Shown: one piece after another, positions 51,493 to 60,444 of the stretch
Layout of the letters: each line of letters begins with the position of its first letter
How positions within the stretch are numbered: position 1 is the stretch's first letter
Source of the DNA: Acidimicrobiaceae bacterium
GTDB lineage: Bacteria > Actinomycetota > Acidimicrobiia > Acidimicrobiales > RAAP-2
Assembly (NCBI GenBank): GCA_027306605.1
Contig: DAHUZK010000074.1
Location: forward strand, 1 to 64,000
Length of the DNA stretch: 64,000 bases
Direction of reading: 5' to 3'
Notes under the pieces: model-generated
What the model saw: the letters and a program-made list of their open reading frames with translations, nothing else
Told to the model about the DNA's origin: nothing
The model's database searches: none
Made by a program: the position numbers and the translations under genes

Positions 51493-53409
51493 TTGGCGGT
51501 CTTTTGGCGTCGCAGAGGTCACGGCTCGGCTCGCCGCGCCGGCAAGGACCGGTCACGCCTGCGGGCGCGGCTCGAGACTCTCGTCTCCGTCGCCCCGGAC
51601 GCCGATCGCTACGCCGAGCTCGAACGACAGAAGGACGAGCTCGAGCGCCAGAAGGACGAGCTCTCGGTCATCACGAGCAGCCTGGGCGAGGGGGTGTGCG
51701 CCGTCAGCGAGCGGGGCGAGATCACCTTCATGAACCCTTCCGGGGCCGACATGCTCGGCTGGGACTCGCTGAGCGGCGAGAGCGGCGCGCTCGCCGTGCA
51801 CGCAGCCCACGCAGCCCACGCAGCGCCCGCAGCCCACGCAGCCCACGCAGCCCACGCAGCGCCTGCCTTCCTCATGGAGCCGGCCAAGCGGGCCATGGCG
51901 CTGCGGCGCAGCGTCACCATCCACGACACCCGCTTCACTCGTGTCGACGGGTCGCACTTCCCGACCACCTTGACGGCGTCGCCCGTCACGGGCGGCGGCG
52001 TTCCCTCGGGTGCGGTGATCGTCTTCCGTGACATCTCGGAGCGCAAGGCCTTCGAGGAGCAGCTGGCCCGGCATGCCTTCCAGGACCCGCTCACCGGCTT
52101 GGCCAACCGCCGGCTGTTGCTCGACCATCTCGACCACGCACTGTCGCAGGCGGAGCGCACGGGCAATCACGTCGCGGTCCTCTTCTGCGACATCGATCGC
52201 TTCAAGGCGGTCAACGACGAGCTGGGGCACCAGGTCGGCGACGAGTTGCTGCGCGTGATCGCCGAGCGCCTGCGCGGCGCCATCCGTGCCGGCGATACCG
52301 CGTCGCGCTTCGGGGGGGACGAATTCGTGATCCTTCTCGAGGGCGTCACCTCGGCCGAGGACGCCGACCGTGTCGCAGAGGAGGTGTTGGCGGTCCTACA
52401 GGATCCCATCACCCTGAGCACCGGACGCGAGGTGGTCGCCACGCTCAGCGTCGGCGTCGCTGTGAGCGAGCGCGGGCAGTCGCGCCAAGACCTGCTGCAC
52501 GACGCCGACCAGGCCATGTACCGCGCCAAGGAACAGGGCCGTGGTGCCCTGGCCTCCCGATCGGGCACCGACTCGGCCGTGGTGGCGGCGCGCTCGCTCA
52601 ACCGGCCCAACAGGGACACTGCGTTCCAACACGTTGTCGACCGGGGCGAGATGGAGATCCACTACCAGCCGCTCGTGTCGCTCTCGGACCGCCGCATCGT
52701 CGGAGCCGAGGCACTGGTGCGCTGGAACGATCCCGATCACGGGATCCTGCTCCCGGGCCAGTTCATCCGTCTGGCCGAGCGCAACGGGTCGATCGTCGGG
52801 CTCGAGCAGATGGTGCTCGAGCAGGCGTGCCGCCAGGCCAAGACGTGGCAGCGTGAGTTCGGAGCCACGCTCGGGATCTGTGTGAACCTGTCCGCCCTGC
52901 ACGTCCAGCAGCGGAACGTGACCGACCACGTCGCCGGCGTGCTCGAGTCGACGGGGCTGGCGCCGTCGCAACTGTGCCTCGAGCTCTCCGAGACCGTGGC
53001 CCTGCACGACGTCGTCGTCACCTCGAGCGTCCTGCGGGAGCTGCACGCCCTGGGCGTCCGCTTGGCGATCGACGACTTCGGGACCGGTCATTCGTCGTTC
53101 GGGTATCTGGCCCGCCTGCCCTTCGACGTGGTGAAGATCGACCAGAGCTTCGTGCACGGGGTGCACGACGATCCGGTCAAGTCGGCCATCGTCTCCGCCG
53201 TCATCGCACTGGCCCGGACGATGGGCGCCTGCACCGTGGGCGAGGGCGTGGAGTCGCAGACCCAGCTCGAGGAGCTGACCGGCCTCGGCTGCGACGTGGC
53301 ACAGGGGTTCTACTTCGCCCGGCCTCTCCCGACGGCCGCCTTCGGCAAGATGCTCACGGCCAGCGCGGAGGTCGATCTCCGGCTGCTCGGGTCGACCAAG
53401 ACCGCGTAG
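51493..53409 (+). CDS. Soluble PAS-GGDEF-EAL c-di-GMP enzyme
   Basis: This 638-residue cytosolic paralogue of the preceding protein's C-terminal part has a coiled-coil-like 'AELERQKDELERQKDEL', PAS, GGDEF ('SRFGGDEFVILLEG', intact) and EAL ('GAEALVRW', 'LELSETVAL', 'AIDDFGTGHSS', 'VVKIDQSF', 'EGVESQTQ'). Both domains look active. An AHA-rich run, encoded by 9-bp repeats, is inserted in the PAS region. TTG 51493 is preferred to GTG 51439 because GGAGGAGG lies exactly 7 nt before it. Tandem duplication from its neighbour is likely. Confidence 0.88.
   Translation: MAVFWRRRGHGSARRAGKDRSRLRARLETLVSVAPDADRYAELERQKDELERQKDELSVITSSLGEGVCAVSERGEITFMNPSGADMLGWDSLSGESGALAVHAAHAAHAAPAAHAAHAAHAAPAFLMEPAKRAMALRRSVTIHDTRFTRVDGSHFPTTLTASPVTGGGVPSGAVIVFRDISERKAFEEQLARHAFQDPLTGLANRRLLLDHLDHALSQAERTGNHVAVLFCDIDRFKAVNDELGHQVGDELLRVIAERLRGAIRAGDTASRFGGDEFVILLEGVTSAEDADRVAEEVLAVLQDPITLSTGREVVATLSVGVAVSERGQSRQDLLHDADQAMYRAKEQGRGALASRSGTDSAVVAARSLNRPNRDTAFQHVVDRGEMEIHYQPLVSLSDRRIVGAEALVRWNDPDHGILLPGQFIRLAERNGSIVGLEQMVLEQACRQAKTWQREFGATLGICVNLSALHVQQRNVTDHVAGVLESTGLAPSQLCLELSETVALHDVVVTSSVLRELHALGVRLAIDDFGTGHSSFGYLARLPFDVVKIDQSFVHGVHDDPVKSAIVSAVIALARTMGACTVGEGVESQTQLEELTGLGCDVAQGFYFARPLPTAAFGKMLTASAEVDLRLLGSTKTA
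51799..51861 (+). repeat. 9-bp coding repeat (CACGCAGCC), seven units
   Basis: Seven units of CACGCAGCC/CACGCAGCG/CCCGCAGCC encode the run AHAAHAAPAAHAAHAAHAAP inside the PAS region. A four-unit higher-order period is visible. The neighbouring paralogue lacks it. Confidence 0.85.
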
Positions 53410-53458
53410 GCAGGTCGGAGTCCGCCCCCGTCGCCGGCGCCGGCGGTCGTGTGGGCGC

Positions 53459-55462
53459 TCACCCCGTGGCTGCGGCGTCGCGGCGCACGTTGGCGCCGCG
53501 CAGGGCGGCGGTGAGCAACGGCAGCACCTCGTGCCAGTCGCCGACGATCCCGACGTCGCAGTGCGAGAACACCGGAGCCTGCCGGTCCGCGTTGACGGCC
53601 AGCACCGTGCCGGCGCCGCGCACGCCCGCCATGTGGTTGAACTTGCCGCTGAGCCCGAGCGCGACGTAGAGGCGGGGGGAGATGGAGCGACCGGTGATGC
53701 CGACCTGGCGCGCGCGTGGTGCCCAACCCCTGTCGGTCACCTTGCGGGTCGCCGCCAGCTCCGCGCCGAGAACCGCGGCCAGCGGGCTCACGAGCTCGTA
53801 CTCGTCGGGCGTCACGCCGGTGCCGACCCCGATCACCGCGGCGGCCCTGGCGAGTGTCTCCACGTCGTCGTTGCGCTGCTCGGCCAGGACGCGCACGCGG
53901 CCCCGCCGGCCGAGGACGCGGACCTCGGAGGCTCCGGGCCGGGCCGACCCGGGCAGCGGCACCGGTGCCGGGTCCGGGAGCACGCCGGGACGGATCGTGG
54001 CCATCTGCGTGCCGCTGCGGCAGGTGACGTCGGCCACCAGCGCCCCGGCGAAGGCGGGCTTGGCCGCGACGAGCACGCCTTCGCGCTGGGAGAGCGCGAT
54101 GGCGTCGCCGACCAGCCCGGAGCCCGTGGCCGCCGCGGCCCGTCCCGCCACCTCGCGCCCGAAGGCCGTGCTGGGGGCGAGGAAGGCCCAGGGCCGGCGC
54201 TGGCGGAGGTACGCCACCACGGCGTCGCCGACGTCCTCGGGCACCGCCGGCCCCTCCGTTGCCGGAACGAGGGAGACGACGAGATCGGCGCCCAGGCCGA
54301 ACAGGACGTCGGGCTCGGGCTCGGGCGCGGGCTCCGGCCCGGCGCCCGAGGGTGTGGCCGGTGCCGTGGCCGGTGCCGTGGCCGGCGTCGTGGCCGGCGC
54401 CAGCACGTGCACGACCGCATCGAGCTCCCGGGCCAGCCGGCGCGCCGCGCCGACGATCTCACCGACCACGTGCGGGCGGCCCGGCTCGGCCAGGACCGCG
54501 ACGATCGGTGCGTCGGCCGCAGGACGCTCTGACTGCCCGGCCGTGTGTGGCCCGTCCGCCGGGATCGGTCCCGGCGGCACGGTGGGCGGCGGCACCGATG
54601 CCGACAGCGCGCCGCGCTGGGCCAGGACGTCCACGGCGTCTTGCACCTGCGCGTCGATCGGCCCGTCGAGGACCACGAGTGCCCGCTCGTGCTCCATGGC
54701 CCGGGTGGCACCCACCACGGTCGGACTTCCGGCCTCGCCCCACGGTCCGGCGCCGAGATCGGCGGCTCCGATCCGGCGCAGCCGTCCCGGGTCGACCGCG
54801 GCCCGGCCCTCGGGGTCGACCTTGCACGGGTCGCACAGGCGCTCGGCCACCGTCACGACGGCGGGCAGGGCGATCTCCACCTCCTGGGTCCCGTCGTCGT
54901 GCTCGAGCTCGAGCCGGAGCGACGCGCCGGCGTCCTCGAGCCGCCGGACGCCGCTGGCGAAGGCGAGGTCCAGCAGCTCGGCCAGCTCCGGGCCCACCTG
55001 GCCCGTCTCGCCGTCGACTGAGTTGCGGCCGAGCAGGACGAGGTCGAAGGGGCCCGCCGCGGCGAGGGCCGCTGCCAGGGCTCGGGCCGTGGCGAGCGTG
55101 TCCGAGCCCGCGAAGCGCTCGTCACAGAGGTGGATCCCCTCGTCGGCCCCCCACGCCACCGCTTCGCGCAGGACATCCTCGGCGCTCGGGGGGCCGAGGG
55201 TGAGCACGGTGCACGAGCCGCCGGTCTGGCGCGCCAGGGCCACCCCCTGCGCCACGGCGCGGCGGCAGTAGGGGTTCATCTCGAAAGGGACGTCGCGGCG
55301 GACCAGGCGCCCCTCCGCGAGGCGGAGCGACTCGGTCAGCGGCACCTGCTTGGCCAGCGACGCCAGGCGCAGCGGCCCACCGGCGGCGCGGGCGCCGGCG
55401 TGGCCGCGGACGTGGTCGCGGGCGTGACGGGGCGGCGCGGGGGAGGGTTCGATGCCGTGCAC
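53459..55462 (-). CDS. Fused electron transfer flavoprotein (beta-alpha)
   Basis: This 667-residue single polypeptide combines ETF beta and alpha. Residues ~30-270 are the beta/FixA part ('LASLAKQVPLTESLRLAEGRLVRRDVPFEMNPYCRRAVAQGVALA', 'LLGRNSVDGETGQVGPELAELL'). A Pro/Ala/Thr-rich linker 'PATTPATAPATAPAT' precedes the alpha/FixB part, which ends in the FAD site 'ITGRSISPRLYVALGLSGKFNHMAGVRGAGTVLAVNAD'. It passes electrons from dehydrogenases to the quinone pool. GTG 55462 follows the GGT stop by 12 nt, so expression is probably coupled. Confidence 0.88.
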   Translation of the reverse strand: MHGIEPSPAPPRHARDHVRGHAGARAAGGPLRLASLAKQVPLTESLRLAEGRLVRRDVPFEMNPYCRRAVAQGVALARQTGGSCTVLTLGPPSAEDVLREAVAWGADEGIHLCDERFAGSDTLATARALAAALAAAGPFDLVLLGRNSVDGETGQVGPELAELLDLAFASGVRRLEDAGASLRLELEHDDGTQEVEIALPAVVTVAERLCDPCKVDPEGRAAVDPGRLRRIGAADLGAGPWGEAGSPTVVGATRAMEHERALVVLDGPIDAQVQDAVDVLAQRGALSASVPPPTVPPGPIPADGPHTAGQSERPAADAPIVAVLAEPGRPHVVGEIVGAARRLARELDAVVHVLAPATTPATAPATAPATPSGAGPEPAPEPEPDVLFGLGADLVVSLVPATEGPAVPEDVGDAVVAYLRQRRPWAFLAPSTAFGREVAGRAAAATGSGLVGDAIALSQREGVLVAAKPAFAGALVADVTCRSGTQMATIRPGVLPDPAPVPLPGSARPGASEVRVLGRRGRVRVLAEQRNDDVETLARAAAVIGVGTGVTPDEYELVSPLAAVLGAELAATRKVTDRGWAPRARQVGITGRSISPRLYVALGLSGKFNHMAGVRGAGTVLAVNADRQAPVFSHCDVGIVGDWHEVLPLLTAALRGANVRRDAAATG

Positions 55463-55474
55463 GCTAGTGGCCGC

Positions 55475-57109
55475 TCAGCGCGCGACGGCATCCCCCTCGG
55501 GGCTGCGCGGGTCCGAGGCACCGATCAGCCGGCGGCCGTCGCGAACCGGTTCGGCCACGACGACCTGCGCGCACCCGACGGCCACGGGGTCGAAGGGTCG
55601 GATCACCCGCACGCGGTGACCGGCGCCGGTGAGGCCGTCGTGCCAGCGGCGGGGGGCGTCTGCTTCCATCACGACGGTCAGGTCGTCGCCCCACCAGAGG
55701 CGGAACGGTCCGGCCCTCGGGGCATCGAGCGTCAGGCGCGGCGCGGCGAGCGCCGCCGCCGGGTCCTGACCGCTCCCGAGCATGCGGGCGAGGAGCTGGC
55801 TGAGGATCTGGGGCTGGGCGTCGCCACCCATGGCGCCGACGAGATGGGTGAGGGTGCCGGCCGTCGTCGTCACCACCATGGGGGAGAGCGTGTGCGGTGG
55901 CCGCCGGCCTGGCGCCACCTCGGCGGGGTGCCCGGGCTCGAGCGAGAAGCCGATGCCGCGGTTGTGCAGGAAGACGCCGGTCGACGCCTCGATCAGGTGG
56001 GAGCCGAAGTCCAGGGCGTTCGACTGCGTGAGCGAGACCCCCAGCCCGTCGGCGTCCATGGCGCACAGGTGCGTGGTGTCGCCGTCCCCGAGCCGGGGCG
56101 CCGCGGGCGCACGGGTGCCGGTGCCGGGTGCGACGTCGGGCGGAGCGGCGCGGCGTGCCTCGATGCGCCCGGCCGCCGCCTCGAGGCGGGCACGGTCGAG
56201 CAGGACGTCGCCCGCGGCGCCGTCGTGGAGCACGGCGGGGCGGTCGTGACCGGTGGCCCGCCACGACTCGACCAGGAGGTGGGCCCACGCCGGATCGTCG
56301 GGATCGGTGCCGAGCCCGGCCGCCTCGGCCACGAACGCGCCGGCCAGGGTCAGGTAGCCCTGCGACGGCGGTGGCACCGTCCAGAGCTCATGCCCCCAGG
56401 CCCGCAGGTGCACGGGTGCGCACCACGTGGCGGCACTCGTCGTGAAGTCGTCGGTGTGGAAGTGGCCGCCGCCGAGCGCCTGCAGGCCGTGGCCGAACTC
56501 GCCCTGGTAGAAGCCGGCGCGGCCGTCGCGCCCGATGGCGCGCAGGGTGCGTGCGATGCCCGGGAGGCGGACCGGCTGGCCCACGGCGAGCGGGCCGTCG
56601 GGGCACAGCTCGCCGGCTCCGGGACGGGCATGGACCAGGTTGCTGGCCAGCGCCAGCATGATGGAGGCCGGGAACCCCTCATCGGCCAGCTCGATCGCCG
56701 GCGCCAGCACGTCGGCCAGCGGCAACCGCCCGTGGCGCTCGTGGAGGGCCAGCCAGCCGTCGACGGCGCCGGGCATCGGCACGCTGCGGATGTCGCGGCG
56801 CAGCGGCATGACGCTGAAGCCGTCGGCGCGCAGGCGCCCCGCGTCGGAACCGGTGCCGGCTCGCCCGACGCCGAGCAGCGCCTCGGGCGCCGCGCCCGGT
56901 CCCGACACCATGGCCAGCATGTCGCCGCCCAGCCCGCTCAGGTGCGGGCCCACCACGGCCATGGCCGCGCCCGCCGCCACCGCGGCGTCGGCGGCGGATC
57001 CGCCGCGCGCCAGCATGCGCACGCCGGCCGACGCCGCCAGTTGGTCCGCCGCGCACACCATGCCGCGCAGGCCCGACCGCGAGCCGAGGGGAGCGAGGGG
57101 CAGGGACAT
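55475..57109 (-). CDS. Gamma-glutamyltransferase family protein
   Basis: This 544-residue Ntn-hydrolase of the GGT family shows the N-terminal 'GLRGMVCAADQLAASAGVRMLARGGSAADAAVAAGAAMAVV' and 'GLGGDMLAMV'. The autoprocessing site is Thr in 'LGDGDTTHLCAMDADGLGVSLTQSN'. The C-terminal half includes 'PHTLSPMVV' and 'GAMGGDAQPQILSQL'. No signal peptide is visible. It hydrolyses or transfers gamma-glutamyl groups, or acts as an amidase on another substrate. Mycothiol has no gamma-glutamyl bond, so a link to its neighbour mscR is not direct. Confidence 0.88.
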   Translation of the reverse strand: MSLPLAPLGSRSGLRGMVCAADQLAASAGVRMLARGGSAADAAVAAGAAMAVVGPHLSGLGGDMLAMVSGPGAAPEALLGVGRAGTGSDAGRLRADGFSVMPLRRDIRSVPMPGAVDGWLALHERHGRLPLADVLAPAIELADEGFPASIMLALASNLVHARPGAGELCPDGPLAVGQPVRLPGIARTLRAIGRDGRAGFYQGEFGHGLQALGGGHFHTDDFTTSAATWCAPVHLRAWGHELWTVPPPSQGYLTLAGAFVAEAAGLGTDPDDPAWAHLLVESWRATGHDRPAVLHDGAAGDVLLDRARLEAAAGRIEARRAAPPDVAPGTGTRAPAAPRLGDGDTTHLCAMDADGLGVSLTQSNALDFGSHLIEASTGVFLHNRGIGFSLEPGHPAEVAPGRRPPHTLSPMVVTTTAGTLTHLVGAMGGDAQPQILSQLLARMLGSGQDPAAALAAPRLTLDAPRAGPFRLWWGDDLTVVMEADAPRRWHDGLTGAGHRVRVIRPFDPVAVGCAQVVVAEPVRDGRRLIGASDPRSPEGDAVAR

Positions 57110-57151
57110 CTCAGAGCACGACGCTCAGAGCACGGCGCTCAGAGCACGACC
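57110..57151. repeat. 14-bp tandem repeat, three copies, at the mscR stop
   Basis: CTCAGAGCACGACG is repeated three times at 14 bp. On the minus strand each unit reads CGTGCTCTGAG, so the terminal codons and TGA of mscR are triplicated up to the GGT start codon. Confidence 0.85.
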
Positions 57152-58224
57152 ACCGAGCGCAGCACCTCGCCGCGCTGCATGCGCGCGAAGGCCTCCTCGA
57201 CCTGGTCGATGCCGACGGTCTCGCTGACGAAGCGGTCCAGGTCCAGGCGCCCGGCGAGATAGAGGTCCACCAGCATCGGGAAGTCGCGCGAGGGCAGGCA
57301 GTCGCCGTACCAGCTCGGCTTGAGCCTCCCGCCGCGCCCGAAGAACTCGATCATGGGCAGGTCGATGCGCATGTCGGGCGTCGGCACGCCGACCTGGACC
57401 AGCGTGCCGGCCAGGTCGCGGGCGAAGAAGGCCTGCTCCATCACCGCCGGGCTCCCCACGGCCTCGATGCACACGTCGGCGCCGTTGCCGCCGGTGAGGG
57501 ACCGGATCGCCTGCACCGGGTCGGTGCTGCTGGCGTCGACGGTGTGCGTGGCGCCGAACGCACTGGCTTGGGCGAGCTTTCCGGGGTCGAGATCCACTCC
57601 GATGATGGTCGCCGCCCCGGCGAGCTTGGCCCCGGCGACGGCGGCGCACCCCACGCCACCGCACCCGAAGACGGCGACCGAGTCGCCGAGTCCGACCTCG
57701 CCGGTGAACATGGCGGCGCCCAGCCCGGCCATCACGCCGCAGCCGAGCAGGCCCACCGCCTCGGGACGCGCCGCCGGGTTGACCTTGGTGCACTGGCCGG
57801 CGGCCACGAGGGTCTTGTCGGCGAAGGCGCCGATGCCGAGGGCGGGGGAGAGCTCGGTGCCGTCGGTCAGGGTCATCTTCTGCGTCGCGTTGTGCGTCGA
57901 GAAGCAGTACCAGGGACGGCCACGCCGGCAGGCGCGACACTCGCCGCACACGGCGCGCCAATTGAGCACGACGAAGTCACCCGGGGCCAGGTCGGTCACG
58001 CCGGGGCCGACGGACTCGACGACACCGGCTGCCTCGTGCCCGAGGAGGAAGGGGAAGTCGTCGTTGATGCCGCCTTCGCGGTAGTGCAGATCGGTGTGGC
58101 AGACGCCGCACGCCTTGATCCCGACGACGGCCTCGCCGGGTCCGGGGTCGGGGACCACGATGGTCTCGACGGTGACCGGCGCCCCCTTCTCCCTCGCGAC
58201 GACGCCGCGCCCGTGCTGTCCCAT
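57139..58224 (-). CDS. mscR: S-(hydroxymethyl)mycothiol dehydrogenase
   Basis: This 361-residue zinc-dependent, NAD-linked medium-chain dehydrogenase oxidises the formaldehyde-mycothiol adduct. Strongly family-specific blocks are intact: '[37 protein letters not shown]', '[63 protein letters not shown]', '[15 protein letters not shown]', and the Rossmann '[17 protein letters not shown]'. Structural- and catalytic-zinc Cys residues are present. GGGGAGGAG precedes ATG 58224. Three 19-bp iterons lie upstream. It heads a cluster with GGT and fused ETF. Confidence 0.93.
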   Translation of the reverse strand: MGQHGRGVVAREKGAPVTVETIVVPDPGPGEAVVGIKACGVCHTDLHYREGGINDDFPFLLGHEAAGVVESVGPGVTDLAPGDFVVLNWRAVCGECRACRRGRPWYCFSTHNATQKMTLTDGTELSPALGIGAFADKTLVAAGQCTKVNPAARPEAVGLLGCGVMAGLGAAMFTGEVGLGDSVAVFGCGGVGCAAVAGAKLAGAATIIGVDLDPGKLAQASAFGATHTVDASSTDPVQAIRSLTGGNGADVCIEAVGSPAVMEQAFFARDLAGTLVQVGVPTPDMRIDLPMIEFFGRGGRLKPSWYGDCLPSRDFPMLVDLYLAGRLDLDRFVSETVGIDQVEEAFARMQRGEVLRSVVVL

Positions 58225-58237
58225 GGTGCTCCTCCCC

Positions 58238-58294
58238 GTCGGCGGGACGACGTGATGTCGGCGAGACGACGTGATGTCGGCGAGACCACATGAT
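58238..58294. repeat. 19-bp iterons, three copies, upstream of mscR
   Basis: GTCGGCG(G/A)GAC(G/C)AC(G/A)TGAT is repeated three times at exactly 19 bp, ending 13 nt before the mscR start codon. It could be a regulator-binding array or part of the leader. Confidence 0.8.
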
Positions 58295-58344
58295 GCCCGA
58301 TGGTGGGTTCGGGCCGCCTCCCCGGCCCGGCGGCGGGCCGCATC

Positions 58345-58350
58345 TAGGGT
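58345..58350 (+). promoter_or_regulatory. -10 box for YrhK-like gene (leaderless arrangement)
   Basis: TAGGGT is followed by 8 nt and GTG 58359, with no Shine-Dalgarno sequence. Confidence 0.45.
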
Positions 58351-58358
58351 GACCGCCG

Positions 58359-59231
58359 GTGGAGAGCGGGTACCTCGACCTGCCGCGTGGGTGGCGGCGC
58401 CTGCGCGGGCACGGCTTCGGCCCCTTCGTCACGCACGAGGTCTTCCGCCGGCCCGACGGCACAAGGCTCACCTGGGAGTCGCGTTGGCACCGCAAGCACC
58501 CCCGCTGGGTGTCCCTCGAGTCGACTTGGTGGGCGCCGCGGGCCTTGGCCTGGTGGATCGGCGTGCTGTTCGCGCTGGGCTCCGTCTGCTTCGCCCTGGG
58601 CGCCCTGCCGCCCTACGCCACGGCCGTGGGCACCGACGCCGACGACCTGACGTACTTCGTCGGCTCGATCTTCTTCACGACCGCCTCGTTCCTCCAGTAC
58701 GCCGAGGTGGTCACGACGCCGACCGCGCTCGGTGGCGACCGCCGGCGCGGCCCGGGCTCGCTGCTCCGCCTGCAGCCGGCGCGGATCGACTGGTGGGCCA
58801 CCGGCATCCAGTTCCTCGGCACCCTCTGGTTCAACCGGACCACCCTCGCTGCCTACCTGGTGGCGCGGGGCGCTTCGTCGGCGCACCACCCGGTGTGGCG
58901 CCCCGACGCCCTCGGCTCCGTCTGCTTCCTCGTCTCGAGCTGGCTGGCGTGGGCCGAGGAGTGCCACGGGCCCTTCGCCTGGCGTCCCGCGTTGGTCTCG
59001 TGGTGGATCACCGCGCTGAACCTCGCCGGTTCGGTGGCCTTCGGCGTGTCCGCCGTGGCGTCCTACGTGAAGCCCAACGGCCAGCTGGTCAGTCTGGCCG
59101 CCACCAACCTCGGCACGTTCGTCGGCGCCGTCTGCTTCCTCGCCGGCGCCGTCCTCTTGCTGCCCGAGCGAACCCGCGAGGGGCCGCCGGACGCGGCGGA
59201 CGTCGCCGAGACGGTGACGGGACTTTCCTGA
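58359..59231 (+). CDS. YrhK-like membrane protein
   Basis: This 290-residue membrane protein has about six helices. '[52 protein letters not shown]' is followed by '[24 protein letters not shown]', '[21 protein letters not shown]' and '[24 protein letters not shown]'. The GS-x-x-F...FF-x-x-x-S-F-LQ pattern resembles YrhK-domain proteins of unknown function. It has two internally similar halves. GTG 58359 is supported by TAGGGT 8 nt upstream. Confidence 0.7.
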   Translation: MESGYLDLPRGWRRLRGHGFGPFVTHEVFRRPDGTRLTWESRWHRKHPRWVSLESTWWAPRALAWWIGVLFALGSVCFALGALPPYATAVGTDADDLTYFVGSIFFTTASFLQYAEVVTTPTALGGDRRRGPGSLLRLQPARIDWWATGIQFLGTLWFNRTTLAAYLVARGASSAHHPVWRPDALGSVCFLVSSWLAWAEECHGPFAWRPALVSWWITALNLAGSVAFGVSAVASYVKPNGQLVSLAATNLGTFVGAVCFLAGAVLLLPERTREGPPDAADVAETVTGLS

Positions 59232-59265
59232 CGGGTCGGGCCGCGGCCGCGGCCGCTCGATCCGC

Positions 59266-59490
59266 TCAGGCGCGCGGCGCCCGGCGGCGGCCGCGCAGCG
59301 CGCTCAGCACGAGGAACGCCGCCGCCAGGAGGGGAAGCGCGATCACCCCGACCAGCGTGCTCGAGTCGACCAGGAACGCCACGGCCACGATGACGCCGGT
59401 CGCCACGGCCAGCTCCGGTGTGTCGCCGACCAGGAAGTCCCACCAGAAGTGGCCGAAGGCGCGCAGGGCGCGGCCGAGTGCGTCCGTCAC
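59266..59490 (-). CDS. Small membrane protein coupled to TMEM165-like gene
   Basis: This 74-residue protein has two helices ('TPELAVATGVIVAVAFLVDSSTLVGVIALPLLAAAFLVLSAL') and a basic tail. Its GTG overlaps the upstream stop (GTGA), so it is translated with the COG4280-type gene and may form a complex with it. No domain is recognised. The track shows it only inside a longer shadow ORF. Confidence 0.65.
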   Translation of the reverse strand: MTDALGRALRAFGHFWWDFLVGDTPELAVATGVIVAVAFLVDSSTLVGVIALPLLAAAFLVLSALRGRRRAPRA

Positions 59491-60293
59491 GGCCGCGCTC
59501 CCTCGGGCTCCGTCGTCGTCGTCGTCGGCACGGCGTTGGCCGCCTCCGTGAGCGGTGCGGGGAACCGTGTCCGCAGCAACGTCGTGGACCCGGCGAAGAC
59601 CAGGGCGAAGAAGCCGACGAGCACGGGAAGGGCGAGGTCGGACCCGGGCCAGTTGACCCCGGCACCCTCGCCCACCCAGAAGACGCCGAAGCTCGTGAGC
59701 ATCACGCCGACGACGGTCTTGATGGTGTTCTCGGGTACCTCGCTGAGCTGGCGCGTCACGACGAGACCGACCACCGCGACGAGGACGAGCGCGGCCGCGG
59801 CCGCCAGCGCAGCCAGGCCCAGGCGGTGCTGGGCCGCGCCGAGGCTGATCACGATGAGGACGACCTCGGTCCCTTCGAGGAAGACGCCCTTGAAGGCCAC
59901 GGCGAAGCCCACGCTGTCGCGGCCCTTCGGGCGCCGCCCGCCCTCCGCGTCGAGCTCGGCCACGGTCTCGGCGTAGATCTCGTCCTCGTCGTGCATCGCC
60001 TTGTGGCCGCTGGCGCGCAGGATCGCCTTGCGCAGCCACGAGAGCCCGAGGACGAGCAGGAGCGCCCCGACGACCACCCGCAGGGCGTCGAGAGGGATGT
60101 ACCGGACGAGCGGGACGCCGACGGCGACCACCAGAACGCCGAGGACGAGGGCGGCGACCGCGGCGCCCTCGAGTGCCGAGCGCCAGCCGCGGCTCACCCC
60201 CGAGGCCACCACGATGGTCAGGGCCTCGACCATCTCGACGAGGCTGGCGGCGAAGACGGCCAGGACGAGGACGAGCGTGGACGAGGTGTGCAT
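59487..60293 (-). CDS. COG4280/TMEM165-GDT1-like membrane protein
   Basis: This 268-residue protein has six to seven helices in two related halves. 'FAASLVEMVEALTIVVASGVSRGWRSALEGAA' has the acidic E-x-x-E motif, repeated as 'GVFLEGTEVVLIVISLGAAQHRLGLA'. Paired E-x-x-E or E-G-x-E motifs are characteristic of TMEM165/FTR1-like ion transporters, so a cation transporter role is likely. ATG 60293 is used; the track start at 60458 is too early. Confidence 0.72.
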   Translation of the reverse strand: MHTSSTLVLVLAVFAASLVEMVEALTIVVASGVSRGWRSALEGAAVAALVLGVLVVAVGVPLVRYIPLDALRVVVGALLLVLGLSWLRKAILRASGHKAMHDEDEIYAETVAELDAEGGRRPKGRDSVGFAVAFKGVFLEGTEVVLIVISLGAAQHRLGLAALAAAAALVLVAVVGLVVTRQLSEVPENTIKTVVGVMLTSFGVFWVGEGAGVNWPGSDLALPVLVGFFALVFAGSTTLLRTRFPAPLTEAANAVPTTTTTEPEGARP

Positions 60294-60444
60294 GGCGAAC
60301 GCCCCGAAATTAGTGCGGCAACCGTTGCAGCGGGCCCGTCGGCCCGCCCTGGTGGCCCGGCAGTAGTGTGCGGGGCAGTGTCCGGGGTGCGCGACGTGGC
60401 CCCGACCAGGGCACTGACCAGGGACTCTGGAGGGAGCGGCCGCC

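Noticed and set aside
58238-58294. Possible replication-origin iterons
   Set aside because: Only three units, no Rep or DnaA gene, and the position just before a metabolic gene start argues for regulation or duplication.
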